A stretch of 64,000 nt of DNA, from positions 1-64,000 of the forward strand of contig JASGJI010000007.1 in assembly GCA_049840815.1 (NCBI GenBank). Reading direction: 5' to 3'. Every line of letters begins with the position of its first letter. Positions within the stretch are counted from its first letter, which is position 1. The notes under the pieces were generated by a model. The model saw nothing but the letters and a program-made list of their open reading frames with translations, ran no database searches and was not told the DNA's origin. Below, piece by piece: positions 52,265-61,766 of the stretch. The stretch comes from JASGDN01 sp049840815 (GTDB lineage: Bacteria; Chloroflexota; Chloroflexia; Thermomicrobiales; UBA6265). Made by a program: the position numbers and the translations under genes.

Positions 52265-54001
52265 CTACTGCTTTTGCGAGTTGAAGGGACTCTGCGACCA
52301 CGCGTCCTGATAGGTCTTCAGGTATTCCTCGAAGCCAACGGAGTTGAGCTCATCGAGGTAGGCTGCCCATTCGTCGTCCGGGTTGCCTTGACCGGTAACC
52401 CAGTTGGCGAATCGCTGCTTCACCAGGCTGCCGATGTTCGTCGCGGAGAGGCTGAGCGCCGCGCTCTGGTCCACCGTGAAGGAGAGGGTCGGCAGGATCT
52501 TCGTCTGCGGCACCGCGTAGGGCTCCTGGAACTCCTTCGTGGCATCGTACAGGATGGTTTCGGTGTTCTCATCGCGTGGCCCGGAAACGGCAGAACCGAA
52601 CCGATACGTGCTGGATCGCCAGGTAGAGCCGAGACCCCACCAGTTGGTGGCCTTGTCGGCGACCGCCTGCGGTTGCTTGATATCGAAGGTGATCGCGGGC
52701 TTGCCGTCGATTCCCAACTCACCCGGCTTGGCCCACCGCCAGTACGTTCCTGGGGTTCCCGAATCGGCCGCCTTGGTCTGTTCGTGACCATAGAGGTTGT
52801 CGGCCCATTGCAGCAGCAATTCCGGATTCTTGCAGCTGGAGGTGATCTGGATCCCGCCAACGCTGCCGATGTTGTAGTAACGGCGCGTGGTCTGTTGCAG
52901 GCCAGTCGGGCCGGTCAACTGCGGGATCGGCTGGTATTGCTTGAAGAACGGACTCTGGAAGTCGATGAACGTCGCCTTCCAGAAGGATGGTGCTCCGCCA
53001 ATTCCCGGATACTCCGGATTCTTGGTCTTGGTGTACATCTGATCGTCGGTCTGGGTGAAGGAATCCGGGTCGATCAGGCCATTGGCATACAGATCGGCCA
53101 GGTACTTGATACCGTCCTTCCATCCATCCTTGATGAAGGCAGCGGTGACGGTGTTGTCGTCATCCAGATAGAGCCACGGATCGCCGGGGGAGAACTGGAA
53201 CGGGTTCATCAGGAAGGCGTCGAGGTCTCCGAGACCGGTCCCTGCAGCAACGGAGATCGGGTAAATCGGTTTGCCGTTGCCGTTCGGATCGCCCTCCTTG
53301 AATGCCATGAGGACCGACTTCATTTCCTCGGGCGTCTTCGGGATCTCCAGTCCCAGCTTCGTGAGCCACTCCTGGTTGATCCAGAACTTCTGCGGCATCG
53401 AGCAGTGATAGCAATCGTTGATGGCTGGCAACGCGTAAATCTTCCCGTCCGGCGAGGTCACCATCTGGCGGGACGCTTCCCAATCCTTGCTGAGGGCCAG
53501 GAAGTTCGGCGCATTGGCCTCCAGCTTATCGCTCAGGTCGATGAAGAATCCCTGGTCGCCGTAGGCATTGATCTGGGTTGGGGCCAGGTTCGTGTATCCC
53601 CAGGCGAAGAAGGCGTCCGGAAGATCGCCACCGGCCAGGATGAGCTGCATCTGCTCCAGGGCGTTGTCACCCGGCACGATCGTCCACTCGAGCTTGATGC
53701 CCGTGTTCTGCTCCATCCAGGTGGTAGTCTCGTTGTTCTGGTCGGGGCGCGGCTGGCCGACATCGGGCACGACGACCTTGAAGGTGTCGCCGCTGGTGGA
53801 GAGCGGCAGCTGGTGCAGGGTTGCGAACGTCCCTTCCGGGGGCGTTCCTACCTCCTCGGTGATCGGGGTGGCTTCCTGGGCGACGGCCCTCTGGGGACTC
53901 AACCCACCGGCATGAAGCGCCGCGGCACCAGCTGCGGCGCCGGCGATGGCTCCGCCCACGAGTTGGCGACGATTGAGACCCTGTTCATGGTTCGAGGACA
54001 T
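52265..54001 (-). CDS. LplA/YtcQ-type substrate-binding protein (aldouronate importer)
   Basis: 578 residues. The twin-arginine signal (LNRRQLVGGAIAGAAAGAAA) ends before AVAQEATP. Landmarks of the LplA-type proteins include the TTTWMEQNTGIKLEWTIVPG segment, LILAGGDLPDAFFAWG, and ITSSCKNPELLLQWADNLYG. It binds oligosaccharide outside the cell and hands it to the permeases encoded upstream. Adjacency to GH67 suggests aldotetraouronic acid or related xylan fragments as substrate, by analogy with the Paenibacillus aldouronate cluster. Confidence 0.88.
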   Translation of the reverse strand: MSSNHEQGLNRRQLVGGAIAGAAAGAAALHAGGLSPQRAVAQEATPITEEVGTPPEGTFATLHQLPLSTSGDTFKVVVPDVGQPRPDQNNETTTWMEQNTGIKLEWTIVPGDNALEQMQLILAGGDLPDAFFAWGYTNLAPTQINAYGDQGFFIDLSDKLEANAPNFLALSKDWEASRQMVTSPDGKIYALPAINDCYHCSMPQKFWINQEWLTKLGLEIPKTPEEMKSVLMAFKEGDPNGNGKPIYPISVAAGTGLGDLDAFLMNPFQFSPGDPWLYLDDDNTVTAAFIKDGWKDGIKYLADLYANGLIDPDSFTQTDDQMYTKTKNPEYPGIGGAPSFWKATFIDFQSPFFKQYQPIPQLTGPTGLQQTTRRYYNIGSVGGIQITSSCKNPELLLQWADNLYGHEQTKAADSGTPGTYWRWAKPGELGIDGKPAITFDIKQPQAVADKATNWWGLGSTWRSSTYRFGSAVSGPRDENTETILYDATKEFQEPYAVPQTKILPTLSFTVDQSAALSLSATNIGSLVKQRFANWVTGQGNPDDEWAAYLDELNSVGFEEYLKTYQDAWSQSPFNSQKQ

Positions 54002-54152
54002 GCAGACAACTCCTTGGTGCCAGATTCGGCCGAAGACGAATTGATCGGCGATGCTACGCGATGGAGTGATGCTCCTTCCTTCCCGCAGGCGATGTCAGCG
54101 ACGGTGGCATTCCTTCCGACTCAGACGACGACGCATGCCACCGCCACGACGG

Positions 54153-55130
54153 CTACCAGAGTGACGAATCACTGACACGACGGGAAATCGCGTTCGCGGT
54201 AAAGAGCAGAATCAGGCCAATCAGCGACGCGAAGAGTCCGATGGCCGTGGCGAAGGAATACTGCGGGAGTGGCGCCTGGAGTCCGATGTGATAGACGTAG
54301 GAATCGATCACTTCGGTCTTGTTCATGTTGAGTGAGTTCTGCATCAGGATCACTTTTTCGAACCCGGATCGCAGCAGGCTGCCCATGTTAAGGATCAAGA
54401 GGATCACGGCGACGGGGATGATGCCTGGCAGGTCGATATCCCGCATCCGCTGGATCTTGGTCGCACCGTCGACAATGGCCGCTTCGTGCAGGGTGGGATC
54501 GACCCCAGCCAGCGCGGCGAGGTAGATGATGGCTCCCCATCCCACGCTCTGCCAGACCCCGGACCAGACATAGAGCGAATCCCAATACTTCACTTCGCTC
54601 ATGAAGCGAATAGGTCCGATTCCCACCAGGCCGAGCAATTGGTTCACGAGTCCGTTGACATCCACGAACTGGAAGAGCAACCCGACGATGACAACGGTAG
54701 AGATGAAATGCGGCGCGTAGCTGACCATCTGTACGGTCTGCTTGAACCATCGTTTGCTGACGTAGTTGAGGGCGAGGGCGAGGACGATCGGCAACGGGAA
54801 TCCGGCAATCAGCGAATAGATGTTCAGCACGAGGGTGTGCCGAATGAGCGGCCAGAACTGGTAGGAATCGAAGAATTGATGAAAGTTCTTCAGACCCACC
54901 CAGGGGCTGCCATTGATGCCATCGCGCAGATTGTAGTTCTTGAAGGCGATCTGGATCCCCCACATTGGCAGGTAGGAGAAGATGACGGTCCAGATCACCG
55001 GCAAGGCGATCAACAGATAGAGTTGCCAGGTGCGGCGAAACGATCGCCACATGCGTTGTCCGAGTCCCGTTTTGGCGACGGGAATTGTGGATGATGCCAA
55101 CGTTGGGGGTGTACTGATGACGGTGCTCAT
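54153..55130 (-). CDS. LplB-type sugar ABC transporter permease (aldouronate importer)
   Basis: 325 residues with six helices starting at LYLLIALPVIWTVIFSYLPM. The LplB-type segment GIQIAFKNYNLRDGINGSPW and the EAA loop HEAAIVDGATKIQRMRDIDLP are clear. It is separated from YtcP by 22 bases and from the binding protein by 151 bases, without an obvious hairpin in that gap, unlike the two other sugar operons where the binding protein comes first. Confidence 0.9.
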   Translation of the reverse strand: MSTVISTPPTLASSTIPVAKTGLGQRMWRSFRRTWQLYLLIALPVIWTVIFSYLPMWGIQIAFKNYNLRDGINGSPWVGLKNFHQFFDSYQFWPLIRHTLVLNIYSLIAGFPLPIVLALALNYVSKRWFKQTVQMVSYAPHFISTVVIVGLLFQFVDVNGLVNQLLGLVGIGPIRFMSEVKYWDSLYVWSGVWQSVGWGAIIYLAALAGVDPTLHEAAIVDGATKIQRMRDIDLPGIIPVAVILLILNMGSLLRSGFEKVILMQNSLNMNKTEVIDSYVYHIGLQAPLPQYSFATAIGLFASLIGLILLFTANAISRRVSDSSLW

Positions 55131-55152
55131 GCTGGGTGTTCCTTCCCGCCGC

Positions 55153-56052
55153 TCAACCCTTGAGCGAACCGATCAGCACGCCACGGACGAAGTGCTTCTG
55201 CACGAATGGGTAGATCATCAGGATCGGGGCCGTGGAAACTACGATCAGCGCGTATTTGAGGACAATCGCCAGCTGCTGCTGTTCCAGGACCTTCATCTGG
55301 TCCATATTCGGATTCAGGTCCTTGACGTTACTGTTCACCAGGATGTCACGCAGCACGAGTTGGAGCGGCCAGAGATCCGGATTGCGCAGGTAGATCAGCG
55401 CACTGAAGAAGGAATTCCACTGCCCGACGGCGTAGAAGAGGGCATTGACCATCAGGATCGGCATCGAAAGAGGAATCACGACATCCTTGACGAAGCGGAG
55501 ATCGGAGACTCCGTCCAATTGCGCGGCCTCCAGTAATTCGTCCGGAATGCTGGACTGGAAAAACGTACGGGTAATGATGATGTTCGTCGCGGCAAGGGCA
55601 CCGGGAACGATCATCGCCCATACGGTATCCAGCAACCCGAGTGAGCGCACCACGAGGTAGGACGGGATAAGTCCACCACTGAAGAGCGTGGTGAAAACGA
55701 AGAAGATCATGAAATGATTCCGCATCCCGAAATCCTTTCGAGAAAGCGGATAGGCGGCAAGAACGGTGAGCAGGACGCTGAATGCCGTTCCCACTACCGC
55801 GTAGAAGAGCGAGTTCCGAAAACCGATCCATACCTTCGAGGTCTCGAACACCGCCTTATAGCCATTGACGGTAAAGTCCACCGGCAGGAACCAGACTTTC
55901 CCGGCGGAGATTGCAGTCGGACTACTGAAAGACGAACTGACGACATAAATCAGTGGATACGCCACCGCGACGAGAAAGAATGACAAAATCACGTAGTTCG
56001 CGATTGAGAACGCGAGGTCCCCGCCTCGATCCTTCGTGGCTTGCGTCGCCAT
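55153..56052 (-). CDS. YtcP/LplC-type sugar ABC transporter permease (aldouronate importer)
   Basis: 299 residues from ATG 56052 (GGGGAGGGTGAG directly upstream; the frame is open to 56136). Six helices, with FLVAVAYPLIYVVSSSFSSP at the start, the LSRKDFGMRNHFMIFFVFTT region and the EAA loop LEAAQLDGVSDLRFVKDVVIP. It ends FVQKHFVRGVLIGSLKG as family members do. First gene of the operon behind a strong promoter. Confidence 0.9.
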   Translation of the reverse strand: MATQATKDRGGDLAFSIANYVILSFFLVAVAYPLIYVVSSSFSSPTAISAGKVWFLPVDFTVNGYKAVFETSKVWIGFRNSLFYAVVGTAFSVLLTVLAAYPLSRKDFGMRNHFMIFFVFTTLFSGGLIPSYLVVRSLGLLDTVWAMIVPGALAATNIIITRTFFQSSIPDELLEAAQLDGVSDLRFVKDVVIPLSMPILMVNALFYAVGQWNSFFSALIYLRNPDLWPLQLVLRDILVNSNVKDLNPNMDQMKVLEQQQLAIVLKYALIVVSTAPILMIYPFVQKHFVRGVLIGSLKG

Positions 56053-56348
56053 CTCACCCTCCCCGAGACCCGTTACGCGATTCGCGTACACCGAGCCAAC
56101 GCTCCAGCCACCTGTGGTGGCCCGACGGAAAGACAACGAAAGGATATTTGTTCGTGTTGCTGTCGGATTGTATGCAGCTAGGAAGGTAGTGTCAATCCAG
56201 TGAGCTGGATCGATCCATTCATTGACGAGAGATCAGGAGTAAAGGAAGGTTGGAAGGTTGAGGAGGTCGCCCACCCAAGGGCTTGGTGGAGTCCCAGGTA
56301 GTGGACGTCAAAGGGCCTCGGTGAGCGTCAGCCCACGAGGTACCTATC
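56053..56348. other. Promoter region of the aldouronate importer operon
   Basis: About 300 bases. It holds the strong leftward promoter 56167-56195 and, further right, a transition into integrase debris. No further gene is seen. The predicted start site near 56160 gives a leader of about 110 bases. Confidence 0.5.
56167..56195 (-). promoter_or_regulatory. Predicted strong promoter of the aldouronate importer operon
   Basis: On the minus strand TTGACA (56195-56190) and TACAAT (56172-56167) are separated by exactly 17 bases: a full -35 consensus and a five-of-six -10 box. It points into the YtcP gene. GGATCGATCC (56208-56217), a perfect 10-base palindrome just upstream, may be a regulator site. 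Confidence 0.7.
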
Positions 56349-56525
56349 CTAGCGATCCCAGAACTCCCGCCGAATCGTGGCGATGAGGTGTTCCATCCGG
56401 CCTTTGAGCTTGGGCCTTCGCGGAGGCAGCACCCACACCGCGATCCCCTTCGCCTGGCACGCCAGTTCGCATTCGGCCATGAACGGAGGGGGCGCTGCCA
56501 CTAGGCCCCATCCGTAGGATTGGGC
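56349..56525 (-). pseudogene. IS481/IS3-type integrase C-terminal fragment
   Basis: The minus-strand frame reads FMAECELACQAKGIAVWVLP and PRRPKLKGRMEHLIATIRRE to FWDR and a stop at 56349. This matches the end of rve-type integrases (xxF..ACQxxGIxLYVLPPRSPKLNGxVER). Upstream of about residue 60 the sequence no longer matches, so the gene has been truncated. It marks the border between the sugar cluster and the mobile-element region. Confidence 0.6.
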
Positions 56526-56793
56526 CAGATTGTAGGAGTTCAGACACATGTGAGACAGGGGGAGGGGATGAAACGAGGGGATCGTTCCCGGGTATCTTGA
56601 CAGCCAAGACGCGGGAGGAGCAGGCGTCCTGCAACGAGCTGGAGAAGGTCCTGCTCGTTCGCGGCTTTTCGACAGGATATGGATGAGCACGGACGCCGTC
56701 AGCAAGAACCGGGACCGGTTGCCGACACATACCGGTACCTGACTCTCCCGCGATGCGGTGGTTCTCGATCTCGTGATTCAAACCACAGCGGCG

Positions 56794-57666
56794 CTATGGC
56801 GCCTTCGTGATCTCGATTGTGGCATCGGTCAGAGATGCCGTGAACTTGACGGTATACGGTGGACTCAGATCGCTGTCGTCCTGAAACGAGACGGCGCGAA
56901 GCGGTGCGTCCCTCCCTTCAATCGTGATGCGGTACACGCCGTCGCCAGCCGTGATCGATGCGGGAGGGTGCTTCTCGGGGATGTCCAACGGGAACTCAAA
57001 GTGCCGGAGGCGAAAGGGCCCTTTGCCTCCTTCATCACACGGGACCTGATCCAGATCGTAGGTGGTTGTGGTCGCGGTCGGTACGTCCTGATCGTGGTGC
57101 TCGTCGCGCTTGGTCGTGTGAATCCACCCGAGGCGAACCAGCGGCGCACGTTCCTCACGGTACCGGGTCGTGAACTGCCAGAGCACGATCGCGATGCCAG
57201 CCTCGCGGCTCCCGGACAGCGCGATCTCGATCAGTTCGCTGCCCAGGCGCAGTTGGACGTCACCCAAGTGGACCAAGTCGGTGGCGATGGTGCGCATCCC
57301 CTGGTCACTCCACCGCCGCGCCGTGCGCTGATCGCTGACCGGCCCATCGGGGGCATCGACGTGCGTGAGCACGTCGTTGAAGCGCGCCGTCACCGTGTCG
57401 TGTTCCGCGGAGAGGGAAATCGCCGCCGCCACCGCGTATTGGTCGCCCCGCTTGATGGTGCGCTCGAGGTGCCGCTCGAACACGAGATAGGCATCGAGCA
57501 CCGTGCTTCCCCCACAGACGTGATGGAGGACGGGGTACCGGCTGAACTTCTCGAGGGTGAGCTTACCGTGCGCGCCACGCAGAGCCCGCAACTCCTTGAC
57601 CACCGCCGCCGTCAGCGCGTCGGTGTCTCCGTTTGAGGAACCGGTGGAGTCGATGTCGTCCGCCAT
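56794..57666 (-). CDS. Hypothetical protein at the edge of the mobile element
   Basis: 290 residues. The N-terminal half (ALTAAVVKELRALRGAHGKL, LTLEKFSRYPVLHHVCGGST) is helical and could form a DNA-binding or effector domain; the middle contains VLWQFTTRYREERAPLVRLG; the C-terminal 60 residues look like beta strands (GDGVYRITIEGRDAPLRAVS). No signal peptide or membrane helix. I do not recognise the family. It is transcribed away from the conjugation-related genes that follow, and may be a regulator of the element, which is a guess from position. Confidence 0.6.
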   Translation of the reverse strand: MADDIDSTGSSNGDTDALTAAVVKELRALRGAHGKLTLEKFSRYPVLHHVCGGSTVLDAYLVFERHLERTIKRGDQYAVAAAISLSAEHDTVTARFNDVLTHVDAPDGPVSDQRTARRWSDQGMRTIATDLVHLGDVQLRLGSELIEIALSGSREAGIAIVLWQFTTRYREERAPLVRLGWIHTTKRDEHHDQDVPTATTTTYDLDQVPCDEGGKGPFRLRHFEFPLDIPEKHPPASITAGDGVYRITIEGRDAPLRAVSFQDDSDLSPPYTVKFTASLTDATIEITKAP

Positions 57667-57803
57667 ATCTCCATCCTCTCATGGATTGGGGGTGGGTGTC
57701 CTGTGTCACTTTTTTGTCACGACGGGGCGCGTCTGACCCGATACGCTCGAAGTATCCCCCCGAAACGCGGAGGGATAGGAGCCCCATCAGGAGGGTCGTC
57801 ACC

Positions 57804-58127
57804 ATGGCCGATCGCTTGCCCATTCCCCGTCCCAGCACGGGACTTCAGCGCCGGGTCCAGAAGGACCTGCTGCAGATCACGGTCGAGACGGGGCTCTCCC
57901 AGGCCCGCATCCAGGCCAGCGCCGAGGTCGAGGCCGCCAAGCTCACGGCGCTCTCCACCATCGGCTCCCGCGCCCAGGAGGACGCCGCGTTCCTCGTGAA
58001 CCAGGAGCGGCTGCTCGCCGAGACCGTGCCGGAGGCGGCCGCCAGTCTCCAGTACATCCGGGAGATCACCCTGATGTCGATGGGGACCGTCCTGATCGAG
58101 GCCGGCCGCAAGCTGGGACGGTCGTGA
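57804..58127 (+). CDS. Hypothetical protein of the mobile element
   Basis: 107 residues from ATG 57804 (CAGGAGG upstream). Mostly helical and Ala/Glu/Gln-rich, with QKDLLQITVETGLSQARIQA and a last helix (MSMGTVLIEAGRKLGRS) that is mildly hydrophobic. Its stop overlaps the next ATG as TGATG. Family unknown; a coiled-coil structural or relaxosome accessory role is possible but not shown. Confidence 0.65.
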   Translation: MADRLPIPRPSTGLQRRVQKDLLQITVETGLSQARIQASAEVEAAKLTALSTIGSRAQEDAAFLVNQERLLAETVPEAAASLQYIREITLMSMGTVLIEAGRKLGRS

Positions 58128-58363
58128 TGGTCGCCGTCTTCGTCATTCTCGGGATCGTGCTGCTGCTGGCGGTCGTCGCCATTGCGATCTGGCTGTGGCT
58201 GTTCGCGGACATCGTCGACCACGCGACGGAGATCGCGCGGATTGAGGTTGAGGAGCGGATGGCGCTCTGGCGGCTCGCGGCGATCCAGCGCCAGGCGCAG
58301 GCCGAGATGCAGCGCGTCCGCGATGCCCACCGTCGCCGGTCCGTTCACGATCATCGCCCGTAA
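58127..58363 (+). CDS. Small membrane protein with coiled-coil tail
   Basis: 78 residues from ATG 58127. An N-terminal helix (VFVILGIVLLLAVVAIAIWL) is followed by a charged, probably coiled-coil stretch (EIARIEVEERMALWRLAAIQ, RQAQAEMQRVRDAHRRR). It overlaps the gene before it. This layout, one membrane helix and a cytoplasmic coil, is common in accessory genes of conjugative elements. Confidence 0.6.
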   Translation: MVAVFVILGIVLLLAVVAIAIWLWLFADIVDHATEIARIEVEERMALWRLAAIQRQAQAEMQRVRDAHRRRSVHDHRP

Positions 58364-58517
58364 ACCGAACGCCCCTTCACCCCCACGTGAGCCGCCGTGC
58401 CGTCCGAATTCCCAGCAGGGGTCGTGTTCGACCGGACGCTTGGCCGTCGATGTCGACTCCGGTGTACTCGGAGACAAGACCGGCACCAGGTGTGTTGCGT
58501 CTTGGAAGGAGGTTTCG

Positions 58518-59108
58518 ATGACCAACAACGAACCAACCACGGGGATCGCCGGGAAGCGATACCGCACGATCCTGGCGGACCCACCCTGGGACATCGGGCA
58601 GAAGGACGGCCGCTATGGGGCGGAACGTCATTATGCCGTGATGCCCCTCGACCGCATCAAGGGACTCCCGGTCGCCGACCTGGCCGAGGAGCACGCCCAC
58701 CTCTACCTCTGGGTGATCAACGGCGCGCTACGCGAGGGGATCGAGGTGATGGAGGCGTGGGGGTTCACCTACCGCGCACCGTTGACCTGGATCAAGCCCC
58801 GCTTCGGGCTCGGCCAGTACCTGCGCCAGCAGACCGAACACCTGCTGCTCGGGACGCGCGGCAAGGCGCCGGTCAAGTTCCGGGGACAGGGCACCTGGAT
58901 GTACGCGCCGCTGCAGGATCACTCCCACAAACCGGAGGAGCAGTACGCGGTGATCGAACGCCTCTCCGACGGCCCATACCTGGAGCTCTTCGCCCGGCGC
59001 CGGCAGCATGGCTGGGCCGCCTGGGGCAACGAGTTGATCGCCGACATCATCATCCCCGGCTACCCAGTGCCGAGCGACGCCCACATCCGCGAGGAGGCAT
59101 CGCCATGA
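58518..59108 (+). CDS. MT-A70-family DNA adenine methyltransferase
   Basis: 196 residues from ATG 58518 (AAGGAGG five bases upstream). The catalytic motif DPPW is visible in TILADPPWDIGQ (residues 17-28), with GAERHYAVMPLDRIKGLPV and the SAM-binding-fold segments LYLWVINGALREGIEVMEAW and WIKPRFGLGQYLRQQTEHLL typical of MT-A70 proteins. It methylates adenine N6 in DNA. In mobile elements such enzymes often mask the element from restriction. No restriction gene is nearby. Confidence 0.88.
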   Translation: MTNNEPTTGIAGKRYRTILADPPWDIGQKDGRYGAERHYAVMPLDRIKGLPVADLAEEHAHLYLWVINGALREGIEVMEAWGFTYRAPLTWIKPRFGLGQYLRQQTEHLLLGTRGKAPVKFRGQGTWMYAPLQDHSHKPEEQYAVIERLSDGPYLELFARRRQHGWAAWGNELIADIIIPGYPVPSDAHIREEASP

Positions 59109-59156
59109 GGACCGTCATCCCGTTCCAAAACCAGACTCACGGAGAGGAGCTGTGCC

Positions 59157-59369
59157 GTGTATCTCCAGAAGTCCTTCCTGTCACGCCTGCTTGGCGCTGC
59201 CTGGACGATCCTCATCATCGCTGTCCTGCTCTGGGTGGCGGTGAAGCTGCTTCGAAGATATCTGGATCTGGATCGTCGTCATCGCCGTGGTGGTCCTGGT
59301 GATCCGGATCGCCTTCTGGCTGCGGCGATTCCGCCGCGATCAGTGGTAATGGAAGGGGGCGAGCGATGA
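59157..59369 (+). CDS. Small two-helix membrane protein, probably frameshifted
   Basis: From GTG 59157 (GGAGAGGAG upstream) the frame gives one hydrophobic helix (WTILIIAVLLWVAVKLL) and then a basic, unstructured tail to a TGA at 59367-59369. In the next frame the same DNA from about 59256 encodes IWIWIVVIAVVVLVIRIAFW and a basic end to a TAA at 59347-59349, a natural second helix. That frame has no start of its own. I think a base was gained or lost near 59250 in a gene that should end at 59349, just before the GGAAGGGGG of the next gene. Confidence 0.5.
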   Translation: MYLQKSFLSRLLGAAWTILIIAVLLWVAVKLLRRYLDLDRRHRRGGPGDPDRLLAAAIPPRSVVMEGGER

Positions 59370-59599
59370 GTCGACCTCACCGACCGCGGCGTCCGTCTCG
59401 CAGCTACCGCATTACGGTGCGCACCGAGCGTCGTGATCCGATTGACTACGCCGCCTTGGCGCGTGCCGCCCTCGAACAGGCGGCGATCGACCAGATGCAG
59501 GAAGCGGCAGGAGCGGTGTCTTCCTCGTCCACGCAACAGAACACGATCGAGATCGAGGAAGATCAGCTCATCGACCCAGACGAAGGAGTCCCGTCGTGA
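59366..59599 (+). CDS. Small hypothetical protein of the mobile element
   Basis: 77 residues from ATG 59366, preceded by GGAAGGGGG. The first 20 residues are basic (RPHRPRRPSRSYRITVRTER), the remainder is acidic and Gln-rich, with IDYAALARAALEQAAIDQMQ in the middle. Its stop overlaps the next gene's GTG as GTGA. No family recognised; charge distribution suggests a nucleic-acid or protein adaptor. Confidence 0.55.
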   Translation: MSRPHRPRRPSRSYRITVRTERRDPIDYAALARAALEQAAIDQMQEAAGAVSSSSTQQNTIEIEEDQLIDPDEGVPS

Positions 59600-61755
59600 T
59601 CGCCTGGGCGGAGGTCCACTGGCCGCGACCGCTGCCGGACGCCCCGCTGCTTGGGCTGCTGACCCGGCTGGCCAGTGACGGCAGTCGGGGACCGCTGGTC
59701 TGGGAGGCGCGGGCGGAAGCCGGGACGATTCGGTATCTCCTGGGGGCGGCCGAGCTCGATCTGCGTGAGGTCGCCCGCCTCCTGCCGACCATGGTGCCGG
59801 GTGCGACGCTGACCCGGATCACGTCGGTGCGGCGTGAAGCGGAGCGCTGCGGGCGGCTCCGCATCCGGCAGCGGTCGCTCGCCCTCAACCTGGAGGCGAC
59901 CGACCAGATGCTGCGCGCGCTGCTCGGGGCATTGGCCTCCGCGACCGGGAAGGAGGACGTGCTCGTCGTGCAGGTCGTGCTCGGCTCGGCACTCTCCCCG
60001 GAGTCGACGCCGAAGACGATCGAGGACCCAACCCTCACGATCTGGGACAAGCTGCTCTGGGGGACCCGTCCGGCCAGTGGCGAGCTGCGCACCCAAATGC
60101 GCGGCAAGCTCAGCGCAGTACCGCTTCCGGGCCGTCGTGCGGATTGGCGTCACCGCCTCAACCCAAGGGCGCAGGATGATCCTGGTGCAGCGCGTGCTCG
60201 CCGCCTTCCGCCAACTCCAGAGCGGTGGCACCCACGTCGACCTCGTCTCCGACCGCCCCGACACGGTCGATGCCGCGAAGATCCCCCTTCGCCTGCCGCT
60301 CCGGCTCACTCCCGATGAGGCGCTCTGCGTCCTGGCCTGGCCATCTGGGACCGACGAGCTGCCGGGGATGCCGTCGCTCCACCCACGACCCATCGCCCCG
60401 CCCGCTGCGTACACGGAGGTCCCGGAACGCGCCTTCGCCGTCACCACCGCGCCAGGACCGAGCCGGGTGATCGGCATCCGTCAGCAGGACGCTTTTCGGC
60501 ATACCCACATCCTGGGGCCGACCGGCGTCGGCAAGAGCACCCTCATGCAGCATCTGATCGAGGCTGATATCGACGCCAACCTCTCGGTGGTGCTGATCGA
60601 CCCCAAGGGCGACCTCGCCACCGACGTCCTCGCCCGCATTCCCGGATCGCCGCTGGGCTGACGTCGTCGTGATCGATCCGACCCGGCCGCGTCCCGTGGG
60701 CATCAACCCGCTGGCGACGCGATCGGAGCGGAGTGCCCTCGTCGCCGACGGCCTGCTGGCCACGATGAAGGCGTTGTTCCCGAACGCCTTCGGTCCGCGC
60801 ACCTCGGACGTGGTGCACGCCTCCCTCCTGACCCTGATGGCCGCCCCCGGCGCGACGCTGGTGCAGCTCCCGACCCTGCTCACCGACGCATCGTTCCGAC
60901 GCCGTCTGACGTCGCGCATCGACGATCCGGTCGGCCTCGGCACCTTCTGGGCGGAGTGGGAGGCAATGAGTTCGGGGCAACAGGCGGCAGCGATCGGACC
61001 GGTGATGAGCCGGCTCCGCCAGTTCCTGCTGCGTCCCGGGCTGCGCGCCGTGCTCGATCAGCCGGAGCCGAAGGCGCCGCTGTCGGACGTCTTCACCAAG
61101 CGCCGGATCGTGATCGTCTCGCTGAACAAGGGACTGCTCGGTGGGCAGTCGGCGACGCTGCTTGGCTCACTGGTGGTGGGGCAGCTCTGGCAGCTGGCGC
61201 TCGCCCAGGCGGCGGTGCCGCAGGAGCGACGGCAGCCGGTCTGCGTCTATCTCGATGAGGCGCAGATGTTCCTGCACCTCGATGCCGATCTCGGGGAGGC
61301 GCTGGAACAGTCCCGCTCGCTGCGGGTGGCCTGGCACCTGGCGCACCAGTACCGGCGGCAGATGCCAGCCCGATCTCCTGGCCGGGATCGACGCCAACAC
61401 CCGCAACAAGATCGTTTTCACGCTGGAGAGCGCCGACGCCAAGGCGTTGGCGTCCGGCAGCGACCTCACGCCCGAGGATTTCACGCAGTTGCCACCCTAC
61501 GCGATCTACGCTTCGCTGCTGGCCGGCGGCCGCCAGACCGACTGGTTCTCCGGCCGCACGCTGCCCCCGACGGAGGCGATCGCCGATCCCGACGCCGTCA
61601 TCCATGAGAGCCTCGCCCGGTATGGCGCCGACCCCACGATCACGCCGAACACACCGCCAGCGCCCACGAACGGCGCCTCCTTGAATGAGGCGGCGTCCCT
61701 GGATCCGACTGAGTCCTCTGATATCGATGGCGAGCCGATTGGTCGCCGCACCTGA
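59596..61755 (+). pseudogene. Conjugation/HerA-VirB4-like ATPase with three frameshifts
   Basis: Four consecutive pieces make one ~720-residue protein. Piece 1 (from GTG 59596) is an N-terminal domain reading LLTRLASDGSRGPLVWEARA. Near 60115 the frame shifts to one with Walker A LGPTGVGKSTLMQHL and DPKGDLATDVLARI. Near 60650 one extra G ends it; reading one base fewer gives RRWADVVVIDPTRPRPVGIN. Near 61365 a third shift leads to DLLAGIDANTRNKIVF and a stop at 61753-61755. Walker B-like VCVYLDEAQMFLH is in piece 3. Such ATPases drive DNA transfer of integrative conjugative elements. As read, none is complete. Confidence 0.75.
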
Positions 61756-61766
61756 GGGAGCGACCG

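Noticed and set aside
52274..54175. A 633-codon plus-strand frame opposite the LplA-type binding protein
   Set aside because: Antisense shadow without recognisable domains; the minus-strand protein has signal peptide and family motifs.
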